A stretch of DNA of 46,726 nt from JAZRYE01 sp045600585 (lineage in GTDB: Bacteria > Bacillota_I > Bacilli_A > RFN20 > CAG-826), in assembly GCA_045600585.1 (NCBI GenBank), contig JAZRYE010000007.1:1-46726 (forward strand). Reading direction: 5' to 3'. The position numbers and the translations under genes are program-made. The notes under the pieces were generated by a model, which was given only the letters and a program-made list of their open reading frames with translations, had not been told where the DNA came from and did no database searches. Below, piece by piece: positions 1 to 8,707 of the stretch; the first letter of the stretch is position 1, and each line of letters opens with the position of its first letter.

Positions 1-137
1 GATTCATCTGAATAATATCGATATCCATTACTTTTAGTATAGCTAGGTAATAATTTACCATTTCTATTCCAATTTCTTAATGTTTGGGTAGTAACACCTA
101 ACATCTTTGCTAAAGTCTTGCTTGAGTAATATTTCAC
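1..137 (-). CDS. IS607-family TnpA / MerR-type HTH protein, partial at window edge
   Basis: Read by hand from the minus strand, this begins with a GTG codon and gives about 45 residues before the window ends. It starts VKYYSSKTLAKMLGV and continues with TTQTLRNWNRNGKLLPSYT and GYRYYSDE. The pattern of a short helix, TLRNW and then GYRYY is the MerR-like DNA-binding head found on IS607-type serine recombinases (TnpA), where it precedes a resolvase domain. That second domain would lie outside the window, so a plain MerR regulator cannot be excluded. No clear ribosome binding site precedes the GTG. The gene starts about 40 bases downstream of the truncated Fic gene, which fits an element inserted at the end of that gene. 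Confidence 0.65.
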   Translation of the reverse strand, partial: MKYYSSKTLAKMLGVTTQTLRNWNRNGKLLPSYTKSNGYRYYSDE

Positions 138-174
138 AATAATATTATAGCTATATTTACATAGTTTTACAATA

Positions 175-681
175 TTAAATTAGCTGTTTGAGAACCTTTT
201 CAGTTTCACTTGCTTTAGATGGAGTAAATATAACCCGTTTGATTGTTCCGTCCGTATATTTCTCTGCGATGATATTGTCACTAGTTTTATATGTTCCACC
301 TTTATCATATCCAACATGTCTAGACACAAGCATAGCGTGTATTTTTTTAATAGTCTCTTCATTAAATGAAAGATATCGGTAATAATATTTGACAAATTTA
401 ATGGCATCATGGTAGCCTGCTATTTCTTCTTCATTGTGAGTTAATGGCTCGAAATTATTTTCAACAATCTCCTTAATTCTTTGCTCGGTTGTAAAAATTC
501 CTTCAATTGCATTACTTCCTTCAGCAGATTCTTTGATAGCAATTGTTTCAAACTTAGAAAAAAGAGACTTGTTTGAGTGCTTTCTTTCTTCTGTTTTACT
601 TTTTAAATCGGTAATAATATTTGACAAAGAAAATAAATCGGATGTGATAGATTTATCTTTTAAAAATTCGTAAGTAAACTT
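175..681 (-). pseudogene. Fic-family AMP-transferase remnant, lacking the catalytic motif
   Basis: The reading frame encodes the N-terminal half of a Fic protein. Family-like sequence begins at about 681 (KFTYEFLKDKSI) and runs to a TAA at 175. It contains the inhibitory-helix motif SNAIEG, which matches the (S/T)xxxE(G/N) consensus of Fic proteins, then TTEQRIKEI and a GGTYKTSDN stretch. The protein stops before the HPFxDGNGR catalytic loop, so the C-terminal half is missing. There is also no in-frame ATG or GTG at the N-terminal family boundary, and the first usable codon is an internal TTG at 627. Intact Fic enzymes transfer AMP or similar groups to target hydroxyls. This copy should be inactive. 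The IS607-like gene directly downstream is the likely cause of the truncation. Confidence 0.75.
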
Positions 682-690
682 GTGCCTAAG

Positions 691-964
691 ACAATTCTTC
701 TTTCTGCATATATTTACATTTTCATATGCAGTATTTCAACAATTATAAATTGATTTGTGCAGTAATTATATAATACATAAAATAGAAGCCTCATTCTAAT
801 AAAAAGATGGGACGTTTTTTTATCATTCAAGATAAAGTGAAAGTGCTGAACAATAAAAGACCTCAATAATGGGATTGTCTAAGTTCCAAATAAAGAGGTC
901 TTTTAAAGAATTTAACTAATTGGAATGAAATTTAAAATGGGTATTTCAAATCCAGTTTCGAAAA
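691..964. other. Intergenic region without a recognisable gene
   Basis: About 270 bases between the Fic remnant and the lipoprotein gene. I see no open frame with coding character on either strand. The only structure is the terminator-like inverted repeat at 855-904, listed separately. Confidence 0.5.
855..904 (-). terminator. Candidate terminator of the 869-residue lipoprotein gene
   Basis: AAAAGACCTC (855-864) is perfectly complementary to GAGGTCTTTT (895-904). On the minus strand the second arm ends in TTTT, just past the stop of the lipoprotein gene at 965. The 30-base loop is longer than usual, so it may be a processed or bidirectional hairpin. Confidence 0.5.
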
Positions 965-3574
965 TTAAAACTCAAGGATTTCACAAATGACAGAATATTC
1001 GTCACTTGTTGTGTCTACTGTTAATGTAATGAATAAGTAGAAAGATCCATCAGCGGTTGAGCACATTGCGCTTGCATAATCATACCCATCATCATCAACG
1101 TCATAGAACAAATCATCAATTGCAAAATCTTCACTAAACATATACAAAACGTTATATGTTATACAATATTCGAAGGCTTCTTCAATATCAAATCCACTTT
1201 CTGAAGGGATATATTCATCCCAAATAAATGAAACATATATATCAGTGTCCCAAGTGTCATCAATAACGATATCACGACCAACCCACCAGTCTTCTAAACA
1301 AGTTGCAAGTTCATCAGCAAGAGATTTTGCTGTTGCAAGAGAAGGGACTGGAAGCAAATCATTATTTGTAAGTACTGATATACTTGAAAATGTGTATTGA
1401 CCAGATTCAACAACCAAAACAAATGTGTTTACTTCATCTGTTGCATACCAAGCATTTTTAACAGATTCTCCAGTATTAGCACTTAAAACAGCGTCATTAC
1501 TGATTGCATCGCCAAATCCAACTTTTGTAATTTTTTCATTGTCTCTAATTGTAAAAGAAATGGTGTTTCCTTCATTTAAAGTTAATGTTCCGTTTTCAGA
1601 GTCTAAAATGAAATCTTTGCCAGTTCCTTTTTCCACAACGCATTCTATGCCTGCTTCTTCAAAGGTTAATGTACCAGTTGATGAAATAGCATTAATATAA
1701 TCAGAAATATATATTTCTTCATACACTGATTTATAATCAACTATAACATCAATTGTATCTTCATAAGCAACTCCTTCATCCACAGCCTTGACAGTGATTT
1801 TAGCTTGACCAATACCTACTGGTGTAATAACTCCAGTATCAGAAACAGTTACAATATCATTATTGCTGCTTTCAATTGTAACTTCAGCCTGTTGAGAAAG
1901 TTTACACTTAACAATATCAAGAGCATAATCTTCACCTAATTCTAAGCTAAGTTTTTCGCCTTCATTCAATTGTTTATTATCGTTAATGTAAATACCTTTT
2001 ACTTCATAGCCACCACTATGACTAATTTCAAATTTTACATTGCAGTAATCAAAATAAAATTCAGAAGGAAATATATTGAAAGTAGCATCAGGTTTAAATA
2101 CTGGATTAATAATGATCCTCAAGTCAATATATCCTTTTTGTAATTCAAATGTTGAAAACTTGCCATCACAAGAATGAGGATCATCAAGGAAGATGGTAAC
2201 AAATTCAACAGTGTTAACTAATTTAAAATCATGTTCGTTAATCAAACTATTAATATACAAAACAGTGTTATCATAAGATGCATATTGGGTACTGACTACA
2301 AATTGTGGATTGATATAATCAGAATTATCAATATACTTAAAAAGTTTTGATTCAGATTCATAATTAAATGCAGGGATAGAATATTCACTATTTAATTCAT
2401 TTAAAACGAAATCATTTACAACTTCTGCTGGCCATGAGAATAAAGTCTCTGAATCAACGTAAGCATAAATCTCATTGCCATATTCATCAAAGTATGTTTC
2501 GACATAAAGATAAATATTATCTGCTAGTTTTTTATAAAAAGCATCAATTTCGTTGCTATATGAAAATCCATTATCAAGCAAAATAGTTTTGTATTCTTCA
2601 CAAATACGATAATCGCAGCAATAGTCGAAGAAATTAATATATCCATTTGTTGTATTCAAGTCATAGCCATAAGAAGCACCCATCTTAATAAAAGGGATTA
2701 CCTGACCATGAAGAATAGATTGCATATCTTCCTTTTGTTTATCGGTCCAATCGCTGTTTTCTGTTTTTGTTTCATCTTCAAAAATATCAGATACACGGTA
2801 CCAAAACATTGAATAATAATTGCCAATAAATGTTGTATCAAATTCATAGGTAAAGGAATCATCTATAAAGCCAATATTGCTGTCCTCTAATTGAAACGAA
2901 TATAGATAATCTGTTTCATAATATTCACTATCAAGTTTCGAGCCAAGTCTAGCTATATCAGGATCTTCAGATGCTTTAGCAGCGTTTAGGTTATAAATGA
3001 TTAAGAATGATTCATAAGTAGAATCAGTTCCATCACTATGAATGTAATATAAGCCTCTTTCGCATATATCATCTGATGGAATAAAAATATTTGTTTCATT
3101 TCCAAACATTTTTTTAAGTTCATCAACAGGGAAAGATTTAGAATAAGTCATTCCAAGATCGATTAATTCAGGTGCAAATCCATTAGAATAAACTTCAATT
3201 GTTTTTTCAGCAAATTTAGAAGAATCCGCAATAGAAGTTGCTCTAACAACAACAAGCCCCTCTTTTAACCCTTTTAAATAATAAACACCGTTCTCAAAAA
3301 CAATTTCAGCTGAGCCGTCGTTAGAATTAACCGACCAAGAAATTGCGTTCGAAACATCATGAACTACAACTTCAGCATTAAGCTCAATTTTTTCATTTTC
3401 CAAAACGCTTTCTTCGCAAATAATGGAAATTGATTCGATACCCTGAAGCGATTCGCCACATTCATCACATACAAAATCACTATTAGAATCAACATGTGTA
3501 TGCTTTTTGCCACATCCAGAAAGCAGCAAAGAACCGGCAATTACGAAAGTTGCAATAAATTTGAATTTTTTCAT
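965..3574 (-). CDS. Large lipoprotein with Ig-like domains
   Basis: The start was moved to the ATG at 3574, because AAAGGAG sits at correct spacing before it. That makes 869 residues. The N-terminus MKKFKFIATFVIAGSLLLSG is a lipoprotein signal with lipobox LLSGC (Cys21), so the protein should be anchored to the outer face of the membrane. Directly after it come HTHVDSN and FVCDECG, a histidine/CxxC motif frequent in Bacillota surface proteins. Two bacterial Ig-like segments are visible: one at about residues 45-130 (ending in GLKEGLVVVRATS), and one at about 540-625 (SSNNDIVTVSDTGVITPVGI). The middle is acidic and rich in aromatic residues, with no catalytic motif that I recognise. A monocistronic unit is likely, with a terminator at 855-904. 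The function is unknown; binding or adhesion is a guess. Confidence 0.8.
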   Translation of the reverse strand: MKKFKFIATFVIAGSLLLSGCGKKHTHVDSNSDFVCDECGESLQGIESISIICEESVLENEKIELNAEVVVHDVSNAISWSVNSNDGSAEIVFENGVYYLKGLKEGLVVVRATSIADSSKFAEKTIEVYSNGFAPELIDLGMTYSKSFPVDELKKMFGNETNIFIPSDDICERGLYYIHSDGTDSTYESFLIIYNLNAAKASEDPDIARLGSKLDSEYYETDYLYSFQLEDSNIGFIDDSFTYEFDTTFIGNYYSMFWYRVSDIFEDETKTENSDWTDKQKEDMQSILHGQVIPFIKMGASYGYDLNTTNGYINFFDYCCDYRICEEYKTILLDNGFSYSNEIDAFYKKLADNIYLYVETYFDEYGNEIYAYVDSETLFSWPAEVVNDFVLNELNSEYSIPAFNYESESKLFKYIDNSDYINPQFVVSTQYASYDNTVLYINSLINEHDFKLVNTVEFVTIFLDDPHSCDGKFSTFELQKGYIDLRIIINPVFKPDATFNIFPSEFYFDYCNVKFEISHSGGYEVKGIYINDNKQLNEGEKLSLELGEDYALDIVKCKLSQQAEVTIESSNNDIVTVSDTGVITPVGIGQAKITVKAVDEGVAYEDTIDVIVDYKSVYEEIYISDYINAISSTGTLTFEEAGIECVVEKGTGKDFILDSENGTLTLNEGNTISFTIRDNEKITKVGFGDAISNDAVLSANTGESVKNAWYATDEVNTFVLVVESGQYTFSSISVLTNNDLLPVPSLATAKSLADELATCLEDWWVGRDIVIDDTWDTDIYVSFIWDEYIPSESGFDIEEAFEYCITYNVLYMFSEDFAIDDLFYDVDDDGYDYASAMCSTADGSFYLFITLTVDTTSDEYSVICEILEF

Positions 3575-3783
3575 AAAATTCTCCTTTCTTTCCAAAAATA
3601 TTTAATTTTAAAAAAGATAACCTATTTTCTTAATTAATAAATAAAAAAATAATTTATTTTTCTTCAAGGAATGAGGAAAAGATTATATTATCATTACTAA
3701 TTTGCTCTCTTTACATTTAAAAGAAAACAATATATCAGTTATGATAATGCGCTAAAAAAATACTAAATTTTATACCTATTAAT

Positions 3784-5145
3784 TTAATATACAGGGACAT
3801 CCATTAAATGGACATTTGTATCATGAGTATCAACTTTTTCATGGTAATATTTTCTACCATATGGATCAATAACACTTGACCATCCATCATATGCTATTTT
3901 TACAAATGTGACATGATTTTGTAATGATACATACGCAGTAGAATTCGTGTGTTTTTGTCGAATTAGTTCCCAGTCCCAAGAAGGGACAATAAACACATCT
4001 GTATCACGATTTAATGTATAAGTATATAAAGGATCATCAGAGTCATAGCAAATACACATTGAAATGCGAACATTACGACCATCAACATCAAAATCAACAT
4101 ATGGAATTACATTGTCTCCAAATTGATAATCGGACTCTAAAACAGGAATAAGATGACTTTTTAAATAATTAGCTTTAATTTCTCCCATAGAATCAATCCA
4201 AATAATTTTGTTTTGGCTTATTTCTTCGTTATCCAAAGTCTCAATGCAAAGAAGAATAGATATATTGTTATTAATAGCTTCGTTTTTAGCTATTGTAACA
4301 AAGTTATCAGCGTCTTCTTTAACAAAATAGAAAGCTTCTTCTGTATAAGCAACTAATGTTGCTCCTTGATCAGCGGCAGATTTGCAAGATGTTTTGAAGT
4401 AAGAAACATTGTCATCGTAAGAGACATCAACTGAATGAATAAAATCTCCTCTATATGGCCCAACCGCATAAGCAATTTTAAAAGTTAAATCGGCTTGAGG
4501 TGCAGTATAAAAACGGATAAAGCCAAAAACCAATATCGCTGTAATGATTGAAGGGCAAACCAATGTTACTTTTAATTTTTGGATATTCTTACGGTTTTCA
4601 GCAATATAAAAAATAGAACAAATGATCCATTGAATAACAAACGTTAGTCCGTATGATCCGATAAGAGACACGATTTGATACGCAATAATCAATATCGATG
4701 AGAACATATCAATTCTAAAGCATACTCCTATATGCAAAAAGGAAAGCACAATTGAAAGAGATGTATACAAAAATGGAAACACTAAAGTTAATAAGAAGTT
4801 ATTGTATTTATGGTGCAATAAGCTGTCGGATAAAAAGGCTGGAAAAATGATCAAAGTGCAGATCAAATTTGGAAGAAGTTCAAGAAATCCAGTTCCATAA
4901 AGTCCATAATGAACCAATGTAAGCGAAAACCATATTGAGCAAAACGCAATAGCGTATTCCCAAACTCTACTTGCTTTTCTACTGCAGTAAATCAAACATG
5001 GCATAAAAATCCATGATGCAATCATCATATAGATACGATTATCTAAGCCAAAAAAACTTGTTGGAATCCAAACTAAAATTGATAATAAAGAAGAAGCAAG
5101 AATAGATATTAAGTTTTTCTTTTGAAGCGATATTTCTTTTTTCAT
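3784..5145 (-). CDS. lnt: Apolipoprotein N-acyltransferase-like membrane C-N hydrolase
   Basis: The 453-residue protein has an N-terminal half with several membrane helices (about residues 12-210) followed by a nitrilase-type domain. That is the architecture of Lnt, which N-acylates the lipid-modified cysteine of lipoproteins outside the membrane. The Glu-Lys-Cys triad is visible as E269 in AYTEEAF, K329 in NYLKSHLIP and C366 in CICYD, with spacing like that of the E. coli enzyme. The membrane part is somewhat shorter than in Proteobacteria. It starts 3 bases after the stop of the histidine phosphatase, so the two should be one operon. Several lipoproteins in this window are possible substrates. 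Some Bacillota use other N-acylation enzymes, so a different C-N hydrolase acceptor is possible. Its first 42 codons are duplicated as a decayed copy near 13.1 kb. Confidence 0.75.
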   Translation of the reverse strand: MKKEISLQKKNLISILASSLLSILVWIPTSFFGLDNRIYMMIASWIFMPCLIYCSRKASRVWEYAIAFCSIWFSLTLVHYGLYGTGFLELLPNLICTLIIFPAFLSDSLLHHKYNNFLLTLVFPFLYTSLSIVLSFLHIGVCFRIDMFSSILIIAYQIVSLIGSYGLTFVIQWIICSIFYIAENRKNIQKLKVTLVCPSIITAILVFGFIRFYTAPQADLTFKIAYAVGPYRGDFIHSVDVSYDDNVSYFKTSCKSAADQGATLVAYTEEAFYFVKEDADNFVTIAKNEAINNNISILLCIETLDNEEISQNKIIWIDSMGEIKANYLKSHLIPVLESDYQFGDNVIPYVDFDVDGRNVRISMCICYDSDDPLYTYTLNRDTDVFIVPSWDWELIRQKHTNSTAYVSLQNHVTFVKIAYDGWSSVIDPYGRKYYHEKVDTHDTNVHLMDVPVY

Positions 5146-5148
5146 ATA

Positions 5149-5853
5149 TTAGATTCCAACATCCTTAAATTCAATTTCCATATCTAAATGAGAAATATCA
5201 TTATATCTAATAATCATTGGGGAAGGCACTCCATCCCAGATGTCTAATAAAGTAACACCTGTACAATCCATACAAGCATGTGTTGTGGTGAATTCAGGAT
5301 AAGGGATATCTAATAAATTAGAAATGAAAGAGAATGCGAAAGCACCATGAGCAACAACCACTACGTTTTCTGGACCGCCTTCTTTGACTTTTTTATATGT
5401 ATGAGCCTTTCTATCGTGCTCATATCCAAGCTCAAGCATAAAAGCATCAACTGATTCAGCCATTATTCTAAACCCTTCTGGCATTGTAGTTTTTGCAATC
5501 TCAGGATGCTTAAACCATTCATTGCCATAAGCTGCTAATTCTTGGCTTTTAAATACGGAAATCCATTTTGGAATCCAGAAAAACCATTGAAAATGATCAT
5601 TATCCATAGTTGCATAATATTTTGCGCCTAAATCTTCTCTTGCCCAATCAACATAATTGACTTTGGCATTAGGATGATATTTTAATAATGGTTCTGCTGT
5701 TTTCATTGCCCTACCATGTGTAGAAATATAAAAGGCATCCATCGGGATATTTTTATATTTTTCGCCGAGTTTGAAAGCTTGGTTAAAGCCTTCTGGAGTT
5801 AATGAATCTATTTCATAATTTGGTAATCCATGTCTAATAACATATATTTTCAT
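5149..5853 (-). CDS. Histidine phosphatase family protein (phosphoglycerate mutase-like)
   Basis: The start was set at the ATG at 5853 because GAGGT lies a few bases before it and the protein then begins MKIYVIRHGLPNYE. The RHG motif at residues 7-9 carries the nucleophilic histidine of the histidine phosphatase superfamily. Further family marks are STHGRAMKTAEPLL and the second histidine in VVVAHGAFAFSF. The 234-residue length is normal. The substrate cannot be told from sequence; cytoplasmic members act on sugar phosphates, phosphoproteins or nucleotides. It is cotranscribed with the Lnt-like gene that begins 3 bases after its stop. The same junction occurs as a decayed duplicate at about 13.1-13.3 kb, which suggests the pair once existed in two copies. 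Confidence 0.85.
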   Translation of the reverse strand: MKIYVIRHGLPNYEIDSLTPEGFNQAFKLGEKYKNIPMDAFYISTHGRAMKTAEPLLKYHPNAKVNYVDWAREDLGAKYYATMDNDHFQWFFWIPKWISVFKSQELAAYGNEWFKHPEIAKTTMPEGFRIMAESVDAFMLELGYEHDRKAHTYKKVKEGGPENVVVVAHGAFAFSFISNLLDIPYPEFTTTHACMDCTGVTLLDIWDGVPSPMIIRYNDISHLDMEIEFKDVGI

Positions 5854-5914
5854 AATAAACCTCACTTCAATTATATTAAAAAATCCTTAGAAATACACCT
5901 GACTCTTTAAATTT

Positions 5915-5952
5915 AAAAGGGGAGTAGATCCTAATTTGGTTACTCCCCATTT
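5915..5952 (-). terminator. Rho-independent terminator of the 518-residue lipoprotein gene
   Basis: GGGGAGTA (5919-5926) pairs perfectly with TACTCCCC (5941-5948). Reading the minus strand, the hairpin is followed by TTTTAAATTT. It lies downstream of the gene that ends at 6070. A-rich and T-rich flanks on both sides could let it work in either direction. Confidence 0.75.
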
Positions 5953-6069
5953 TACTTTATAGATTTAATGCTCTAGGTAATTACTTTGCGGTATTTCTCT
6001 GTTTTAGTTTAAAGACCAAAAAAAGACCTTTAGTTCACCAATTTATCACACTAAATACAATTAGTTATA

Positions 6070-7626
6070 TTAATCTATTAAGCTGTAATTTGAAGTAATT
6101 ATGGTTCTATTGGATAAATTATAAGTAAAGCCTTCTAGCAATGCTTCTTTATCATAAGTTGTATTATTAATTGTCACGTTCTTTAAAGCAAAGGAACCAA
6201 TAGGCTCATAAATTGTATTGAACATTGATTCTTCAAAGCACATTCTATGTTCTCCACCAAAATCTATGGAATTGCCTTCGTAGGAATAATCGATTCTTTC
6301 GTCAAAGAGAATTTCATTACCAAATATATAATTATATGCACTTATGTCAACGATAAATCGCTCTGTGTAAATACAAACATTATCAAGATAATCATATGTG
6401 CAATATAATTCTAATTTGCCCATCTTCATATCAGAACCAGTAAATTCTTTTGTACATTCTGGGTCAAGATATACCTTTTCAATTTCAGTGCCTTCCTTGC
6501 GATATTCAATTTCGTATTGGTTAGGAATAATATCAACAACTTTATCTAAGTATTCAAAATCAATAATTCCCTCGCCTTTAAAGTTAGTAAGAGAACCGGA
6601 ACTAGAAAAAGGTAACCCATCACAAGTTTGAAAAACCTCAACCTCTAAAGAATTTAATGGATATTCATTTATAATTGTGTATCCGTCAGTATTTTCACTT
6701 AATGTCCATTCTCCAATGTCATAATCAAATGTTTCAACGTTAGAAAGATTGAAATAAAAAGCATGTTCTTTAATTTCTTGTCCATCTATAAAGTCGCGAT
6801 AATTATATGAAATGTTGCGTTCAATATTTGTAAATTGAGAATCACTATCCAATGTAAAAATATATTCAATTCCAAATTCGGATAAAGATTCTTCATTATC
6901 TTCAGTAACTTCAAATGTCGTAGAAGATTCACCACTAAATTTAATAGTAGTTAAATCGTCAACTTTGTCATAACTAAAATTTGAAGACAAATCATTAATT
7001 TTACTAGGACTTTCAACCAATTGACTAAAAAGCAATGTAAAATATTCTTTAAAGTATTCAAGGCTATCTTGATAAGTAGCTTGCTTTAAAAAACCATGCT
7101 TCTCGCTATTAGACACATTGACAACACACTCTATTTGTTTTAAGGCTACAAAATCCTCTAAATAAACCAAGACATCCCCATAATCTGTATATGTTTTTGG
7201 GTCATCATAAATATTCATAAAATGATTAATGCAATCTTCATTTGATTTATATTCAAATTTTTGATTATCAATTGATGTATTGACGTACATTCTATAAGAA
7301 TTATCGTCAGCAGATTTCTTGTTAAAATATTGATAAAGAGCATTGCCATTTTTATTCATCTGATACAAGCATTCATTCGAATCATCTTTATAAATAACTT
7401 TTTCTTCGTATTTATCTAATTCTTGTCCAAGTTCTGTCATTTCAAATGAATTAGTGCGGCAAAAATCTCCACTATAGTTTTCAAGAAAATTATATGCTTT
7501 AAAAATCATTTTATATGCAGTTTGATTTTCATCTTTTTCGTTCGAAGATGAATCATTTGCCTTATTTCCACATCCTGCTAGTACAAAAATAGAAGATAAA
7601 AGTAAAACAAATTGTTTATTTTTCAT
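6070..7626 (-). CDS. Lipoprotein of unknown function
   Basis: 518 residues. MKNKQFVLLLSSIFVLAGC is a lipoprotein signal with lipobox LAGC (Cys19), followed by a low-complexity Ser/Asn/Glu linker, so it should be a membrane-anchored extracytoplasmic protein. An AAAGGAC ribosome binding site precedes the ATG. The rest is acidic and rich in Tyr, Asp and Asn, with no catalytic motif. A region near residues 370-400 (YEIEYRKEGTEIEKVYLD, then PECTKEFTG) resembles the repeats found in Bacillota surface proteins. It lies 17 bases downstream of the YD-repeat lipoprotein gene, so both should come from one transcript that begins with the structured leader near 8.6 kb and ends at the terminator at 5915-5952. 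I do not recognise the family. Confidence 0.75.
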   Translation of the reverse strand: MKNKQFVLLLSSIFVLAGCGNKANDSSSNEKDENQTAYKMIFKAYNFLENYSGDFCRTNSFEMTELGQELDKYEEKVIYKDDSNECLYQMNKNGNALYQYFNKKSADDNSYRMYVNTSIDNQKFEYKSNEDCINHFMNIYDDPKTYTDYGDVLVYLEDFVALKQIECVVNVSNSEKHGFLKQATYQDSLEYFKEYFTLLFSQLVESPSKINDLSSNFSYDKVDDLTTIKFSGESSTTFEVTEDNEESLSEFGIEYIFTLDSDSQFTNIERNISYNYRDFIDGQEIKEHAFYFNLSNVETFDYDIGEWTLSENTDGYTIINEYPLNSLEVEVFQTCDGLPFSSSGSLTNFKGEGIIDFEYLDKVVDIIPNQYEIEYRKEGTEIEKVYLDPECTKEFTGSDMKMGKLELYCTYDYLDNVCIYTERFIVDISAYNYIFGNEILFDERIDYSYEGNSIDFGGEHRMCFEESMFNTIYEPIGSFALKNVTINNTTYDKEALLEGFTYNLSNRTIITSNYSLID

Positions 7627-7643
7627 TTTATTGTCCTTTCGAA

Positions 7644-8504
7644 TTAATATTCATAAATTGAATATGTGCCTAAAACAAACTGTGATAAAGAACTATCGTA
7701 TGTAGAATATTCTTCTTTTTCAATTCTATTGTAAGCATCATAATATGTCACATTTTGTGTTCGAAATTCTTCGGTTTCGTCTTCAATAAGAGTAAATATC
7801 TTAGTGGTCTTATTAGATTCATATGCATAGGTTGTATAGCCACCAAGCTTATCGTTTTCGTCGTATTCATTTGAGCGAATTAAATCACCACCATCGTTAT
7901 AGATATATGTTTCGTAGAAGGAAAGAGTTAAAGTTGGTTCGTCATTCCAATTAGAATACATAATTTCTTTAACTAATCTATTTTCGCCATCATAAACATA
8001 TTCAACGTATACACGAGGAATAAAGTTTAGATTGTCATTATCATATGATAAATACGTTTCAGAAATCTTATTGTTATTTTCATCATAAACATAGATAAAT
8101 TTACTTTGATAATTGAAAGCACCATCTTTCTTATCAAAAGTAGAACTTTCAATCATATTTCCATTTGGTGCATAAGCAAATGAGGTGAAATAGTTAGATA
8201 AGTCCCACTTTCCTGTTTTGTTGTCATAGAAATCGACTTCTTCAGTAATAATTAAATCACCGGCATAATGAATAGTCGTTCTGCCTTTTTCAATTTCATT
8301 TTCAAAATAATTGCTTTCTAAAAGTTGAATAAGCCTGCCGTTTTCATCGTAAGTGTATTCTTCTACAATACTAATTTTTCCATCAGCAGAATAAGTTGTG
8401 ATTTTTGATGGATCATTTTTAATTTCAAATTTAGTGTTTTTGTTATTGCATCCAATTAATAAGAGTGAACTTGCTAATAAGCAAATGATTTTGTTAGTTT
8501 TCAT
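7644..8504 (-). CDS. Lipoprotein with YD/RHS-like repeats
   Basis: 286 residues. MKTNKIICLLASSLLLIGC is a lipoprotein signal with lipobox LIGC (Cys19). The mature part is a tandem series of short beta repeats with the YDExGRLxx pattern of RHS/YD proteins: YTYDENGRLIQL, YDENNNKISET, YVYDGENRLVKE and YIYNDGGDLIRSNEYDEND. Such repeats normally build beta shells or bind carbohydrate. Here they are few, and there is no toxin domain, so this looks like a small surface lipoprotein and not a polymorphic toxin. It is the first gene of a two-gene unit with the 518-residue lipoprotein. It is preceded by a GAGG ribosome binding site and by a predicted three-stem RNA leader (8530-8606). Confidence 0.8.
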   Translation of the reverse strand: MKTNKIICLLASSLLLIGCNNKNTKFEIKNDPSKITTYSADGKISIVEEYTYDENGRLIQLLESNYFENEIEKGRTTIHYAGDLIITEEVDFYDNKTGKWDLSNYFTSFAYAPNGNMIESSTFDKKDGAFNYQSKFIYVYDENNNKISETYLSYDNDNLNFIPRVYVEYVYDGENRLVKEIMYSNWNDEPTLTLSFYETYIYNDGGDLIRSNEYDENDKLGGYTTYAYESNKTTKIFTLIEDETEEFRTQNVTYYDAYNRIEKEEYSTYDSSLSQFVLGTYSIYEY

Positions 8505-8529
8505 AAAAAGCCTCTTCTTTATTTATTAA

Positions 8530-8606
8530 CAATTCATAACTTTTAGAGCTAACAAATAAGCTCAATCACACTTAGATACCAAAGTTTTTTAAGTGCTTAT
8601 GAATTG
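8530..8606 (-). ncRNA. Predicted three-way-junction RNA leader of the lipoprotein operon
   Basis: Three helices nest as a closed junction. P1 pairs CAATTCATAA (8530-8539) with TTATGAATTG (8597-8606), 10 base pairs. A second stem is GAGCT (8546-8550) with AGCTC (8559-8563). A third is CACTTA (8569-8574) with TAAGTG (8590-8595). A TATAAT box at 8615-8620 on the minus strand would start transcription right at the outer end of P1, so the structure would form the 5' end of the lipoprotein operon mRNA. It does not match the cores of purine, hammerhead or other common elements that I know. It could instead be a palindromic miniature element. Confidence 0.4.
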
Positions 8607-8614
8607 TCATTTTT

Positions 8615-8620
8615 ATTATA
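8615..8620 (-). promoter_or_regulatory. Candidate -10 box of the two-lipoprotein operon
   Basis: A perfect TATAAT on the minus strand lies about 8 bases upstream of the structured leader. No good -35 hexamer is visible at 16-18 base spacing, so the call rests on the -10 and its position. Confidence 0.4.
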
Positions 8621-8707
8621 TAATAAATAATTAGAAAATCATTTATTTATTTGTTGAAATTAATTTTGATTATTTTTTATTTTGTTTCTAATTAACCAAA
8701 ATATTAT

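Noticed and set aside
7644..8504. RHS/polymorphic toxin
   Set aside because: The protein has only a few YD-like repeats, a lipoprotein signal and no C-terminal toxin domain or immunity gene.
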